Below, piece after piece: positions 1 through 11,295 of a stretch of 64,000 bases of DNA. The DNA is from Channallabes apus (taxonomy: Eukaryota > Chordata > Actinopteri > Siluriformes > Clariidae). The notes under the pieces were generated by a model, which saw nothing but the letters and a program-made list of their open reading frames with translations, had not been told where the DNA came from and did no database searches. The DNA is taken from assembly GCA_030522415.1 (NCBI GenBank), contig CM060130.1:21340965-21404964 (forward strand). The letters are read 5' to 3'. Every line of letters begins with the position of its first letter. The stretch's first letter is position 1. Made by a program: the position numbers and the translations under genes.

Positions 1-333
1 ATTTTAATTCAGGAATCAAACAAAGATAAAAACGTTCAGATGATGTTTATGTGAAGGACTCAATCAGTAAGTAAGATTTCACTTTCATCAGTCAGCTTCT
101 TACCCACAATGCACCTGTGTGTAACCCCACTGCACTGCAATAATGCAGAGATTTTTTACAAATTTATAAACCAAACACCCCCATTCCACTGCTCTTGAAT
201 CTAAATCTCGATGCAAATTCGTTACAACTTCTGAAGAGCTCGGTAGATGTAACGGTCCTTACAGCCTATTTTGCGCTCTGTGTGAATTTTGACATGGAGT
301 ATGGATTGAAGCGTGTAAAAAATATTGGAAGTA
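1..333 (+). repeat. Duplicated host unit U0, partial (downstream of 14-nt segment)
   Basis: The window opens inside a duplicated unit. The same sequence, with small differences, follows the 14-nt splice-bordered segment in the other copies near 27923, 39803, 51988 and 58560. It ends where a LINE block begins at about 334 and resumes at 6514. No ORF of interest lies in it; short ORFs here differ between copies and are not conserved. Confidence 0.8.
269..333 (+). repeat. Left 65-bp direct repeat flanking LINE block
   Basis: About 65 bp of unit sequence here reappears at 6449-6513, with roughly 10% differences, on the far side of the LINE block. Copy U3 carries this stretch once, near 52250-52310. 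The pair therefore looks like a long target-site duplication made when the 334-6448 block arrived, but its length and divergence are unusual. Confidence 0.6.
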
Positions 334-835
334 GTGTGGGGGCAAACTGTATCAACATGAATATTGAAGTCACCTAGCAGAAGAATAGGAAATGACAATG
401 AGCAGGCAAGGGTTAACAGTTCACGGAGTTCAGAAAAAAAGCTGGACAGGGCTTTAGGAGGACGGTAGAGTAAGATGATTGTGAGACAGTCAGCTTTCAA
501 AACCATGTATTCAAATGAATTTGTATTGTGAAAAGCAAGTTGTTTCAGATGAAGATTGTCCCGGTAAATGACAGCAAGACCACCCCCTTTGCCATGCAGT
601 CGAGGTCGGGTGAGATACAGTACTTATATCCTTCAAGTGCAAGAAGATTTAACTGAATAAAATCATCCGGAGCTTGCCAGGTTTCAGTGAGAAGAAAAAT
701 GTCAAGCTAATTGTCAGTGATGATTTCATTGAGTTAAGGGGCTTTGCACTTCTGAACTGTCGGTCAATATCGGACAAAGTGACGAAGTACAGAATTCAGA
801 TTTGCAGTACGAAGCTGAGTACCAGTGAGATAAGG
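334..835 (-). mobile_element. L2-clade LINE endonuclease fragment
   Basis: Minus-strand translation in shifting frames shows the opening of an apurinic-type endonuclease domain: a LTETW-like motif near 680, the YRPP motif near 460 and GDFNIHVD near 370. The fragment stops just after that motif at 334, so the rest of the endonuclease, the reverse transcriptase and the 3' tail are missing. It may be the continuation of the LINE whose 5' half lies at 4600-6448, split by insertion of the copy at 836-4600; that assignment is inference. Confidence 0.65.
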
Positions 836-3800
836 CAAGGCAAATTTATTTGTATAGCACATTTCATACACAATGGTAATTCAAAGTGCTTTACATAGAA
901 GAAAAGAAAATAATCATAAAATGAAATAAAAGATAATAGCAATAAAACATTTTAACGAAAACTTTTAAAATTGTATTTAAAAAATAAAAATTAAAACAGT
1001 TTGCAGTAAAACTGTAAACTAATTTAAATTAATTAAAACATATTTTAAAAATAAAACAGTTTAAGATATTAGAAAAGCAAAATAATGCAGTTGGTTCGGA
1101 TGTAGCACAGTGCTCTTTGAATAAACGCACAGCTAAACAGATGAGTTTTAAGTCTAGATTTAAAAGTGACTAATGTTTTAGCACATCTGATCTCTTCTGG
1201 AAGCTGGTTCCAACTGCGGGCAGCATAATGGCTAAAAGCTGACTCCCCTTGTTTTGTGTGAACCCTTGGTATTTCTAACTGACTCGATCCTAACAATCTA
1301 AGTGGTCTGTTAGGTTTATATTCAGTGAGCATATCTGTGATTTATTTAGGTCCTAGGCCATTAAGTGATTTATAAACAAGTAAAAGTACTTTAAAATCTA
1401 TCCTAAATGTTACAGGAAGCCAATGTAAGGACCTAAGGACTGGTGTGATGTGCTCAGATTTTCTGGTTCTAGTTAGAATCCTGGCAGCAGCATTCTGGAT
1501 GTGATGCAGCTGTCTAATGGTCTTGGGGAGGCCGGTGAGGAGACCATTACAATAATCTACCCTGCTGGTGATAAAGGCATGGACAAGTTTCTCCAAGTCT
1601 TGATTGGAAACAAAACATCTAATTCTTGCAATGTTTTTAAGATGATAGTATGCTGATTTAGCTACTGCTTTGACATGACTACTGAAACTAAGGTCTGTCT
1701 CCAGAATCACCCCAAGATTCTTGACTTGATTTTTAGTTATCTGACACCTAGAGTGAAGGTATGCATTCACCATCAGAGCTTCATCTATGTTTCCAAATGC
1801 AATGACTTCAGTTTTCTCCTTATTTAATTGAATAAAATTCTGGCACATCCAACTGTTAATTTCATCAATGCATTTGCAGAAGGAGTCTATGGGGCTGTAG
1901 TCATTTGGAGATGAGGCTAGGTAAAGCTGGGTATCATCAGCATAGCTGTGATAGGCAATTTGGTTCTTTCTCATTATCTGACTTAGAGGGAGCATATACA
2001 GGCTAAACAGGAGGGGTGCAAGAATTGAGCCTTGTGGGATTCCGCATGTCACGGACGTCCACTTAGACTTGTGCTCTCTTATACCCACATAATAACCTCT
2101 ACCTTCTAAGGATGACCTGAACCATTTGAGTACCATTCAAGAAAGCCCGACCCAGTTTTCCAGTCTTTCTATTAGTATGTTATGATCGACAGTGTCAAAC
2201 GCAGCACTGAGATCTAGCAGTACCAACACTGATATTTTGCCGGAGTCAGAATTTAACCGAATATCATTTATTATCTTTATGAGCGCTGTCTCAGTACTGT
2301 GATGTGCTCGGAAACCAGATTGAAAACTGTCAAGGTATCCATTTGCGTTTAAGTGGTTGTTCATCTGATGAAAAACAACCTTTGCAATAATCTTACCTAT
2401 AAAAGGAAGATTTGATATTGGTCTGTAGTTATTTAATACAGAGTTATCAAGATTATTCTTTTTTAGAAGTGGCTTTACAACTCCAGTTTTCAGAGAGTTT
2501 GGAAAAGTCCCAGAGAGAAGTGAGGTGTTCACCACTTCTAATAGATCTGTTTCCAAACAGTCTAACACACTTTTGAGAAAAGATGTAGGAAGTGTGTCAA
2601 GGTCGCAGGTTGACGATTTGAGGTGTTGTACTGTTTCTTTCAAGATTTTGCTCCTTCTTGAAAGACAGACATAGTAACTGTTTTGTGAGGTTGTGTTTGA
2701 GGTTTTTTGATCTCTGCATAACTTGATGTGTTAATAGCCCTCCTAATATTAATGATTTTCTCAGAGAAAAAGGAAGCAAACTCATTGCATTTGCTGTCGG
2801 AGAGCATTTCAATGGGGATGGGGACTTGGTGGGTTTGTCAGTCTCTCAACAGTAGCACAAAGATTGCATGTGTTGTTTATGTTGCTGTTAATAATGTTTG
2901 AGAAGAAGGTCTGTCTAGCTGTGGCTAGTTGCACATTGAAAGCACGAAGGCTGTATTTATAGATGCTATAGTGAATTTCAAGTTTCATCTTCCGCCACAT
3001 ACGTTCAGCTTTTTGGCATTGTCTTTTAATATTCTGAACTGCTGTTGATTTTCTCCATGGTGAATTTTTCTGTTTGCCCGCCTTTCTGATCTTTTCCGGA
3101 GCAATACTGTATCATCAATAACATTCTTAACTTTTGAGTTAAAGAAATCAAGGAGAAGATCAACAGAGTCTGCAGAAATGCTTGGTGTTAAAGATATAGC
3201 CTTCATAAATAGTGCACTTGTATTCTCATTAATGCATCTTTTTTCTGACAGACACAGATCTAGATTCAGTGGTAACAGAGATCAATATATCAAAGAAAAT
3301 ACAGAAATGATCAGAGAGTGCTATGTCCTTTATAATAATGGATGAGATGTTTAGACCTTTACTGATGAGTAAGTCTAGAGTGTGTCCACGATTATGTGTG
3401 GGCCCGTGCACATGCTAAATCAGGTCAAAAGTGTTTAGAACACTTACCATTTCTTTTGTAATATTGATCTCTGCATTATCAATGTGAATATTAGAGTCCC
3501 CTGCTATGGCAAAACAGTCAAACTCTGAGGAAATCATTGATAGCAGTTCTGTAAACTCTTCAGAGAATATTTTGAAGTCTGGAGAATATTTTGGAGGTCT
3601 GTAAATAATGATAAACAGAATTTTACCTTTTCAGCAAAATCCCTAGATATTCAAAAGACAAATATTGACCAAATGACACTTGCTTGCATTGCAGTTTCAT
3701 TAAAAAACATAAAATCCAATTTGTTCGTGGTGATCATTGATTAGAAATGATTTATTTTTTAAAGAGCGAATATTTAAAAATGGTAGCTTGATGGCATTAC

Positions 3801-4600
3801 TTTTTGTCCCCACAGTAATCTTAGTTTGATGCATAACTGGTCGGAGATTAGATAGGTCAGCTGTACGGCTTGAGAAGGCCTTGGACTTTCTATCACGTGA
3901 TAAAACAGAGATAGAGAAACAGGCACACTGGGTTCCCGCTTGTTCTGTGAATATTTGTAAATGTTACTGCTATCGTAGCAGGGACCCGACACACATCACT
4001 GAGAGCTGCTATCTGTTTGTTTTATTTCACCTAGACCAGATGGAGGAGGGGGGCGGTTTGAACATTGGTGCTGTGGCAGCGGTCGGAGAGTTCTCACAGG
4101 TGGGGGAGGACGAGCTGGGCCCACAGGCCTTGGTGGTGGTGGAGCTCGCTGTTTTTTTAGTTGCCATCTGTGGGCTTGCAGCAAAAGCATGGGAGAGTTT
4201 GTGTCAAGATGGACTAACCTGAGGTGACCAGAAGACGTAGCTTTAGCGGTTAGCCCAATGTAGCGTGGAGGATAAACCCAAACGCGGAAAGAAGCGAGTA
4301 GGCAGGATAACCACGCGATTTAGTTTAAGGTCTCTCACAAAAACGGAGCAAGGGAAAAACACAAATTTAACCCGCGTCCTAAAAATACACACACAATAGC
4401 AAAGACAACGGAACCAACATGTGAGTACTCACGGTTTGCTGAAACGACAACTGGAGCTGACATGGGCCGAACTCAATGACTGAGCGGTAAGCTATCGTTT
4501 GTTTACCTCTTTTATACTTCCTGGTTTTGCGCCCGTCTTACTTCCGGGTCCTAGTGCCGGGCGCAGATTGAGTGTGTATGACAGTTTGGTCCCAGTATAC
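836..4600 (-). mobile_element. L2-clade LINE, long degenerate copy
   Basis: The 3' tail is at about 836-960 (on the minus strand it ends in the gtgctatacaaataaatt-type L2 terminus). Reading toward higher coordinates come the C-terminal region, reverse transcriptase, linker and endonuclease up to about 3660. A GC-rich, proline-coding stretch near 3996-4220 and a CpG-containing stretch near 4250-4600 look like the 5' region. The 5' boundary is not sharply visible; 4600 is approximate. Confidence 0.7.
1069..3660 (-). pseudogene. Broken L2 ORF2 (endonuclease + reverse transcriptase)
   Basis: Endonuclease motifs are GDSNIHID near 3490 (the usual GDFN with S for F) and GHTLDLLIS plus LSDHF near 3290-3390. 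Reverse transcriptase motifs are [10 protein letters not shown] near 2430, [15 protein letters not shown] near 2320, [14 protein letters not shown] near 2200, GIPQGSILAPLLF near 2020 and the catalytic YADDTQLY near 1940. The RT catalytic residues survive, but a single in-frame TGA at about 2134-2136 separates the two halves between NWVGLS and MVLKWF, and the linker (2597-3206) is frameshifted. It would encode the replicase of a non-LTR retrotransposon; this copy cannot make it. Confidence 0.85.
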
Positions 4601-6448
4601 ACCAGTTCCTCCATTTTCTGTGAGAAGCTTAGAAGTGGAGAAGCTGGAGAGAGGGATGCTGTGTGTGGTGAGATGGGCTCTGATTCTAGTGTTTCCGGTG
4701 GCTATAGTATATTGTCCTGAATTTCCTGGCAGTTTTCCAGAAGGTTATCTTGAAGATGATGTGGTATGTCACAGTCTGTCTGTGGGCAGGACTGAGCTGG
4801 GATGTTCATGAGCAGTGGTTGTTTTGGCTGTTTGGTGTTATCAGTGTCCTTGAGGGATTCTTTAGCCACATGATGACTCGAAAACTGTCTGTGGTCACTC
4901 ATACTTTGTCCAGGCGTACATGTGCCTTTCAAGTTGAGAGGATTTGCACACTCTGCTGAAGGATGATGGAGGGAGAAATAAATATTTTCCTTTAGCACCC
5001 TTGCACCGAGTTTGTTTGGGTGGAGACCATCCAGTTTGAACAGTTGTCTATGGCCCCAGAAAAGATTAAAGTTGTCGATGAAGTTAACTCCTTTTGAATT
5101 GCAGGTTCTTTGTAGCCATGTGTTCAGTACAAGTAACCGTGAGAACATGTTAGTTCCCCTTGCCGGGAGTGGTCCACTGATGAATGACTGAACTTCAAGT
5201 CTTTTAAGTGTTTCAAAGAGTTCGCTGAAATCCTTCTTCAGGAGTTCCGACTGCTCGTTCCGAATGTCATTTTTCCCCACGTGGATAATGATTCGGTTTG
5301 CAGTCTTGTGCTTCGTCAAAATGTTCTGAAGTTCCCTGTTCACATCAGAGACGGTTGCTTGAGGAAAGCAGCATGATGATGATGTCCTGCTGCTAATGTT
5401 TCTGATAGTTGAGTCCCCGATTATCAGAGTCTTAACCTCGGTTTCGCTCTGAGCTGAATGACGCTGTCTGCTCGACTTTGAGAGCCTGTTGGTAGCGACA
5501 TTAGTTGCTGGCTGATCCAAGCCATATTCGGTCACATTTTCCTCACCCACATTCATTAACACTTTAAATCTGTTCTCAAGATGAATAGGGGGTGGCAAAA
5601 TACCAGTGTTTGCAAGTCTTGTCATACAGTAGTCATATCTGGGGAAGAGGATGCTATTGCAGCAATGTTAGATACTCGTGACAATCTGATGTCTCGAGTG
5701 CCTTTGGATCTCTCTCCCTGTTTGTGTTTGGTAAATTAGAGAGTGATGAACAGTACGACCAGCAGGCAGTTGTATGGAAGCAGACAATCTATAGTTAGTC
5801 CAGATGCATGGAAGGGTTTCGGGCTTAGAGCAAAACGTACTCCTGAACACACGCTGTGAGCGGTGGATGTACCGTGGACGCCGGAGAATCCCTAAACTCC
5901 GGCAGTGCTCATACGTCATAGGATCAAGAAGTGGATGGCAGTTCAAGGCCCTTAGCTGCGATGGTGAAAATTAGGCAAAAAAGAGAAAAGAAAAAAAGGA
6001 AAAAAAGAAAAGCCATTGCCCAAGACATTATAGTGCTGAGCAAGTGAGAGCCAGACACAGGCAGAAACTGCCTGGGCAAAAACAACGCTAGCCCGACCCT
6101 GAAATGCCACTTCACCAAAAACAGCAGACTAAATAGGAGACAGCACCCCCAAGTAGCAAGCAGTGAACAAACAATGCAACTGCCTGAGAGAGCGATAACT
6201 CACCCATCAGAGGAGCCGAGTGTGGTGGAGACGCTAACAGGGCAGAGGGCTGACAAACTCGCAGAAAGCAAAAAGTTGATAGTTATAGTCCAGTTTTTCA
6301 AGCATCAGCAGTATGAAATGTAATAATCTAACCAGCCAAGCGGAATGGCAGAGAGACATGCAGCAGGACCAAACAAACAAACAATCCAGGTACGAAGCGG
6401 CAGCACAGACGCGCACAGCGTTCTCATCCTGGAACCGGAAGTGTTAAA
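4600..6448 (-). mobile_element. 5' portion of an L2-clade LINE (5' UTR and ORF1)
   Basis: This stretch carries the esterase-type ORF1 and, from 5626 to 6448, an apparently untranslated leader on the minus strand. It ends exactly where unit U0 sequence resumes (65-bp repeat at 6449). It is probably the 5' part of the element whose endonuclease fragment lies at 334-835, the copy at 836-4600 having landed between them. Confidence 0.55.
4702..5625 (-). CDS. LINE ORF1 protein with SGNH/GDSL-esterase domain
   Basis: An open frame of 307 codons. A SGNH-hydrolase-like domain spans roughly residues 65-215: block I LIIGDST (nucleophile Ser) near residue 67, block III IIIHVGKNDI near 110, a GPLP segment near 150 and DGLHPN (catalytic Asp-x-x-His) near 200. 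Known from L2/CR1-clade LINEs: this type of ORF1 product is an RNA- or membrane-associated esterase-like protein made before the ORF2 replicase. The C-terminal 90 residues are polar and low in complexity. The start chosen is the first Met of the frame. No stop interrupts the domain, unusual given how degraded the neighbouring ORF2 sequences are. It is a transposon gene, not a host gene. Confidence 0.8.
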   Translation of the reverse strand: MTRLANTGILPPPIHLENRFKVLMNVGEENVTEYGLDQPATNVATNRLSKSSRQRHSAQSETEVKTLIIGDSTIRNISSRTSSSCCFPQATVSDVNRELQNILTKHKTANRIIIHVGKNDIRNEQSELLKKDFSELFETLKRLEVQSFISGPLPARGTNMFSRLLVLNTWLQRTCNSKGVNFIDNFNLFWGHRQLFKLDGLHPNKLGARVLKENIYFSLHHPSAECANPLNLKGTCTPGQSMSDHRQFSSHHVAKESLKDTDNTKQPKQPLLMNIPAQSCPQTDCDIPHHLQDNLLENCQEIQDNIL

Positions 6449-6513
6449 CTTTTGGGCTCTGGGTGAATTCTGACATGGAGCATGGATTGGAGCGTGTAAA
6501 AAAATTGGAAGTA
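6449..6513 (+). repeat. Right 65-bp direct repeat flanking LINE block
   Basis: Partner of 269-333. From 6514 the sequence continues like copy U3 at 52305 onward (gggaagtaat followed by an A/T-rich stretch), showing that the host unit resumes here. Confidence 0.6.
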
Positions 6514-6880
6514 TGCAATTGGGAAGTAATTCCAAAATTTAAAAAGGGATGTTTTAAGAGGGATGTTTTGTCTAGAGAAAATGACTCATGACGTAAATCC
6601 ACACGAGGCTCTTCACGCTTTTTTTATTTTTCAAATAATCATCATCCTTTTTTGTTGTTTGTGACCAGCATTAAATAATTATTTGACCAGGAGTTATAGG
6701 AATGTGGTTGTAAATGTATGACTGTGAATTCATGCACTTTCACTTTGTAAAAGTGTTTGTTTAGCGAGTACATATTTGTGCTATGTTGATTTCTGTTTTC
6801 TATTATTGATGTTACATTTCATCTGTTTTGCAAAAGTGGACGCTCTTTGTGATCTGAGAATATTATGACTGATAATATTA
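6514..6880 (+). repeat. Unit U0 continued, with left arm of fold-back element
   Basis: Matches U1 at 28600-28890 followed directly by 36799-36860, skipping the mariner-like element of U1. The empty insertion point reads tctattattgatgttac near 6797-6815. The last 70 bases are the left arm of the fold-back repeat; its right arm is at 18724-18800, split off by the L2/ERV insertion. No gene is seen. Confidence 0.75.
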
Positions 6881-7034
6881 TTCAATTCAATTCAATTCAA
6901 TTCAGTTTTATTTGTATAGCGCTTTTAACAATTGACATTGTCTCAAAACAGCTTTACACAATCAAAAGAATTATTTAAGTTTGTATGGAATGTGAATGTG
7001 TATGAATCAAAATGTTCAGATAGTCCCTGGTGAG
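6881..7034 (-). mobile_element. L2 LINE 3' end, first part (continues at 17616)
   Basis: Opens with an (ATTCA)n pentamer tail and the gtatagcgcttttaacaatt terminus, matching the starts of the copies at 43281 and 60521. It breaks at the tgag target site where the ERV begins and continues seamlessly at 17616 with caagcccgag. It was therefore one L2 insertion before the ERV entered. Confidence 0.9.
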
Positions 7035-7382
7035 TGTTGTGGAAAAATACTCAGAGTCGGGCTTTGCTTACAGAAGATTACGACCTTTATTATCAAACAA
7101 CAAGGCCGGAGCTGTGTCCGTGGAGCAACTGAATTCTCTTGCTGTGTGCTATAGTACTGTACATATGCAATGCCTGCCCCTCCTCTCTGCAACATCTGGG
7201 TTTCATTAAAGGGCCGTCTTTAGCCCCCCCAATGTAAAGCTTGGGTTTCCTATATGCAATGCACACAAAGAAGCCTATGTCCCAGCTTGCACACACATCC
7301 ACGATTATATACTGATAAGGTATCTTCTAACCCCTCAAAAGTAAGTAAAATCAAATGAAATCAAATAAAAATTTCTCCCATA
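7035..7382 (-). repeat. ERV LTR (3' LTR in element orientation)
   Basis: 348 bp, beginning TGTTGTGG and ending CCCATA on the + strand. It differs from the partner LTR at only two places that I can see: one A/G substitution near 7170 and one A in a short A run near 7340. Confidence 0.9.
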
Positions 7383-7395
7383 TATCCCCCCCTCT
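7383..7395 (-). promoter_or_regulatory. ERV polypurine tract
   Basis: On the minus strand a run AGAGGGGGGGATA lies directly before the 3' LTR, the position and composition expected for the plus-strand primer of reverse transcription. It fixes the element's orientation as minus. Confidence 0.65.
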
Positions 7396-7615
7396 GGGAC
7401 TTATAAGTCCCACACTAATTGGTTAATCTAGAGTGCGACTCCATGAGTCAGTCTTCCTTATACTAACTGGTGATTAAATTAAATCACTGGACTTTTATCA
7501 ATGACCGACCCATGGACTCGCCCTCTAGTGGAGATTCGGCCAAACCTCTCCTTCCACCCTTGACTAGGAATAGGAGTAAAAGACTCGACCTCCATGACAT
7601 CGTACTTCCCATTAC

Positions 7616-8264
7616 TCAATAACATGGCATGAACATGTACTTAATACAGTGATTTTCTAGGATTACATCAATTGGATAAATCATATAACCTACAATGGAA
7701 CATACAATTACACAATAACACAATACAATTTTTAATAATGGATATACATTTAAACAGCCTTGTTGTAATATAATAGTCTTCAACTCAGGTGCTTTGCACA
7801 CCGCAGGGAGCCAGTTGGAGCCCACAAGAGAGGTTGCCAGCACGTCATTGTGGGCTCATGCCGTGGAAGATACTGTACACTTCAATATATGAACCAGTAA
7901 AGTCTCTTGTTAGAGATATATACGGCTGAGTTCGGGATATCCTTGATGACTGTGTCCAAAAAATTCATCCTTCTCTGTTGTTGTTAGGAAATGCTGTTAA
8001 TTTTAGAAAACCTTTGATTAATAAATTCATAAATCACATTCATAAATTTACTTGACACAGTAAAGTCACCCATTAGCTGCTTCAATTAAATTTCTGCACC
8101 TGGAATAAAAGAGAACTGTGTTTAGTGGCATTACATATTGTCATAATCTGGTTAAGGCTTGCTTCCTTCTCGTGCATTTTTACTGTGGAGGAAATTAAAA
8201 TTAGTTGTCGCTGCTGCTGTTTTATCTGTAAAAGCAATATAGTGTTAGTTAAACAGAAATGCAT
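7616..8264 (-). pseudogene. Possible env remnant of the ERV
   Basis: Only about 1.2 kb separates the integrase C-terminus from the 3' LTR. In it a minus-strand frame at 7616-7843 has a hydrophobic, Cys-containing segment of about 25 residues that could be a membrane anchor. Another frame at 8082-8264 has a Gln-rich stretch that could be part of a coiled coil. No surface-subunit or cleavage-site signature is visible. Position is the main argument, so confidence is low. Confidence 0.25.
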
Positions 8265-8529
8265 TCATACAATGTAAAGGACACAGTTAGTTGTCACACA
8301 TAATCTGTACAATTGTTTGTCCTGTTAATTGTGTCAGGAGAAACCTGGTCAAAGTCAGTCAGTCAGTCAGTCTTGTTTGTATCAGAAGTGGATGCTGCTC
8401 TCAAGCAGATTCTCATTCTTAATGTGGAGCAGCGGAGTGTTCAACGCTGTGCAATTTGGTATCCAACTTGTGCCAATAGTTGGTTATTTTCCAATAATGA
8501 TTTAATTTCTTTGTATTTTTCTGAAGTTA

Positions 8530-9640
8530 GGTTCTTCTTTCTTTCTTCCTTCGTTTTCGGTATTCATAGCTCTTTGTGACTCTCGTGTAATGGTTCAAGT
8601 GATACCACACGGTCTTGTCTTTCACTTGAATCACTATTGGAGTGGCTGCCACACTTTGTGGGGCCCCTCCCTCCTGGGCTTGTGCCACTTCCTCCTGAAC
8701 ACTCGCAGATAGACCTGGTCTCCTGGAGTGATGGGACACGGAGCGTCTCTTCCTCCTTGTTCTTTTCCTGCACATAGATTACTTCATGTACGGCAGTTAG
8801 TTTCTTCATATAAGATTTTCTTTTCTTTTTTTTTTAATTGTTTAAAAGCGGTGGCCTTTATATGGCTTCTACAGAATGGCACAGGCATGGGTCGACCCGT
8901 AAGCATTTCATGCGGGGTTAGGTGTGTATTTGTGTTAGGTTGCATGCTTGTTAGCTCATTGGTACAGCATCAGTTAAAACCTAGTGTAGCATTGTACTAC
9001 TACAATTATTATTAACCTTGGCTTTGAGATTACCATTTACACTCTCTACCTTCCCCTGGGACTGTGGACATCCACAAATCTTAGCTTTTTCCCAACCGTT
9101 GCAGCACCTGTCTTACATTTTCTGAATGAATATTGATCCATTGTCGGAACTCATCTCTGATGGAATTTCAAATCTAGATATCACTTCCCTTACGATTTGA
9201 TAACTGTTCCTTACTCTTCATCTGCAGATATTATTGCTTTTACTCATCTACTAAATATGTCAGTTATTACAAGCATGTATCTTTCGCCCAGAACACTACT
9301 TTATCCTACCCACATAGTTCACCACTAAGTGATTAAATGATCATTCTGGTACCGGTATATAGCCTATAGGTGTCGCTGTTTCCTTCCTGACATTATGCAT
9401 AGCACATATCTCCCATGAAGCTAGGAACTCTTCAACCATAGCATGCAGATATGAAGTCCAATACCCATGTTGCCTGATGTTTCTCACAACCTGTCTTCTT
9501 ACACAATGGCCCAGTCCATGAGCATTTAAACCAGAAATATTCACCAGTGCTATGGGTGCTATAATCAGACCTTCATGTGGACACCAAATACCCTGTGCGT
9601 CCTTATGCGCTCCCCTCTGGAGCCACATCGAGTGCTCGTA
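8530..9640 (-). pseudogene. ERV integrase remnant
   Basis: The frame at 9341-9628 shows a zinc-binding HHCC-type N-terminal region: paired His residues around AHGLGHC and a C-x2-C-like pair around EICAMHN, followed by the linker GYIPVPE. The frame at 8527-8775 shows the C-terminal region with WYHLNHYTRV, typical of class I retroviral integrases. The catalytic core between them is shifted and full of stops. In a live virus the enzyme joins viral DNA to the host chromosome; here it is dead. Confidence 0.7.
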
Positions 9641-9839
9641 CGGACCTGCTCGATGTTGAGTACAAATGATATCCTCTTACTGAGGCTGTGGTTCTATAAG
9701 GACTATGTGCGCTTGCACAGCTAGTTGCCATTTTGATGCACACTTCATTTCTAAATCTGCCATGTTGTTACCTTTAGCAACACAGTCATTTCCCTTCTTT
9801 ACGGGTCTGACATTTAATGAAAGCCAATCATCTTGGTAG

Positions 9840-10620
9840 CATCAGAGCAGACATTAGTTTACTTATCCGTTCAGCATTTTGAATGGGAGTTCCTTCATGC
9901 TTTTTAAACCTTTTCTTCCATACGGTTCCAAACAGATGACATACACCATGGAATAGGCGAATCTGTAATTCAAAAATAAAAAATATTTGCCACTAGACCT
10001 TTGGCTAATTGACAAGCAGCGGTGAGCGATTTCAACTCAGCTAACTGAGCTGAACACGGTTGTGTACAATGCTGAGATAGGATAGGTTTAAAATCTTCTC
10101 CATCCTTCATCACTACTGAATACCCTGTGTGACTTTCTACCTGGCCTCTAAATTAGCTCCATCAACAAAATAAGTCACTTCCGCTTCAGCTATAGGCTTA
10201 GATTCAAGATCAGGTCATAACCGAGTAAATGCCAATGAGTTCGCCACACAATCATGAGTCACTCCTTTATAGGTTTAAGTGAGTGATTTAGCTGGATTAA
10301 CTGTGTCACATCGCTTTATATTAATGTCGGGATATGTGAGCAGTGAAGAGTATGCTAGGAGGCGAGCTTGGATTAGAACACCTTCCCCTTGTTTTTATCA
10401 ATTTATACAATCTATCGGTAACATGTTGTCAATGAAGATGCTGTTCTATATGTATAATGTACAACTACAAAACCCTGTTGGTAGCATGTTGGGTCACCTT
10501 GAGTTATATTATCTAGCTTAGTGCTGTAGTAAGCTAGGGACTGGTTTTTCATATCACTGCAAGTTTCCTGCATCAGTATAGCTGAGGTAGATCCATCAGC
10601 TTGGTTCACTACATACCGAT
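9840..10620 (-). pseudogene. ERV reverse transcriptase C-terminus and RNase H remnant
   Basis: The frame at 10412-10609 matches the RT connection region (SLAYYSTKLD motif). Below it, around 9930-10080, a RNase H-like AQLAELKSLTAACQLAKG stretch is followed by a shifted TDS-type motif. Stops interrupt both. The region continues the RT half at 10621-11287. Confidence 0.65.
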
Positions 10621-11287
10621 AGAACGGATTGCTATCATCAGGTACTGTTCTGTATACATAAAGTAGGTGCAGTCTGCATTTCTTTTTGATGGATTCAAAT
10701 GCTAACAGTATATCTGTGTTCTATTTTAAGGGAGTACTTAGATCTTGCAGTTCTTCTTTTCTCATTATTACAGTATCTCCCTTAGTGGAGCTGTTTTTTT
10801 TCCTGCATATTCCTCACTCCAGTCAGCATGAAACCTGTTAACCCTATTAAAGCCATCACTGTTTATCAGGCTGTGACACTGGTGCCTTACTTATGACTTC
10901 TAATTATGTATGTACTACGGCTGTCGTATCATGTGAAATTAGTCACCTTAACAATTTAACTTCAGGCTTACAGTATTGTACTTTAGTTTATGACACTTTA
11001 TGACCTCCTTACTAGCTTACGGTGTATCTTAATGGAATCATTCTGGCATGTTTCTAATGATGATAATCATATTAAATCGTCACCCATATGCTGACCCAGG
11101 CTATCTTCTATCCTTTAACCTCCTAAATCAGCTTCCACCTCTGATTGAATATATACAGTGAATGTTTGAACCACCGTGGCATTTTTGGTATCTATTTTGT
11201 CAACTGGCACTTGTAAATGCAAATAAATGCAGTAGTTTACTCTTTTCTGCCATTTGAACACTGAAGAAGGCTGGAACAAATATCATT

Positions 11288-11295
11288 ACAATAAA
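11288..11295 (+). repeat. Target-site duplication of L2 inside the ERV (left)
   Basis: acaataaa here is repeated at 13522-13529 directly after the L2 tail. Confidence 0.7.
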
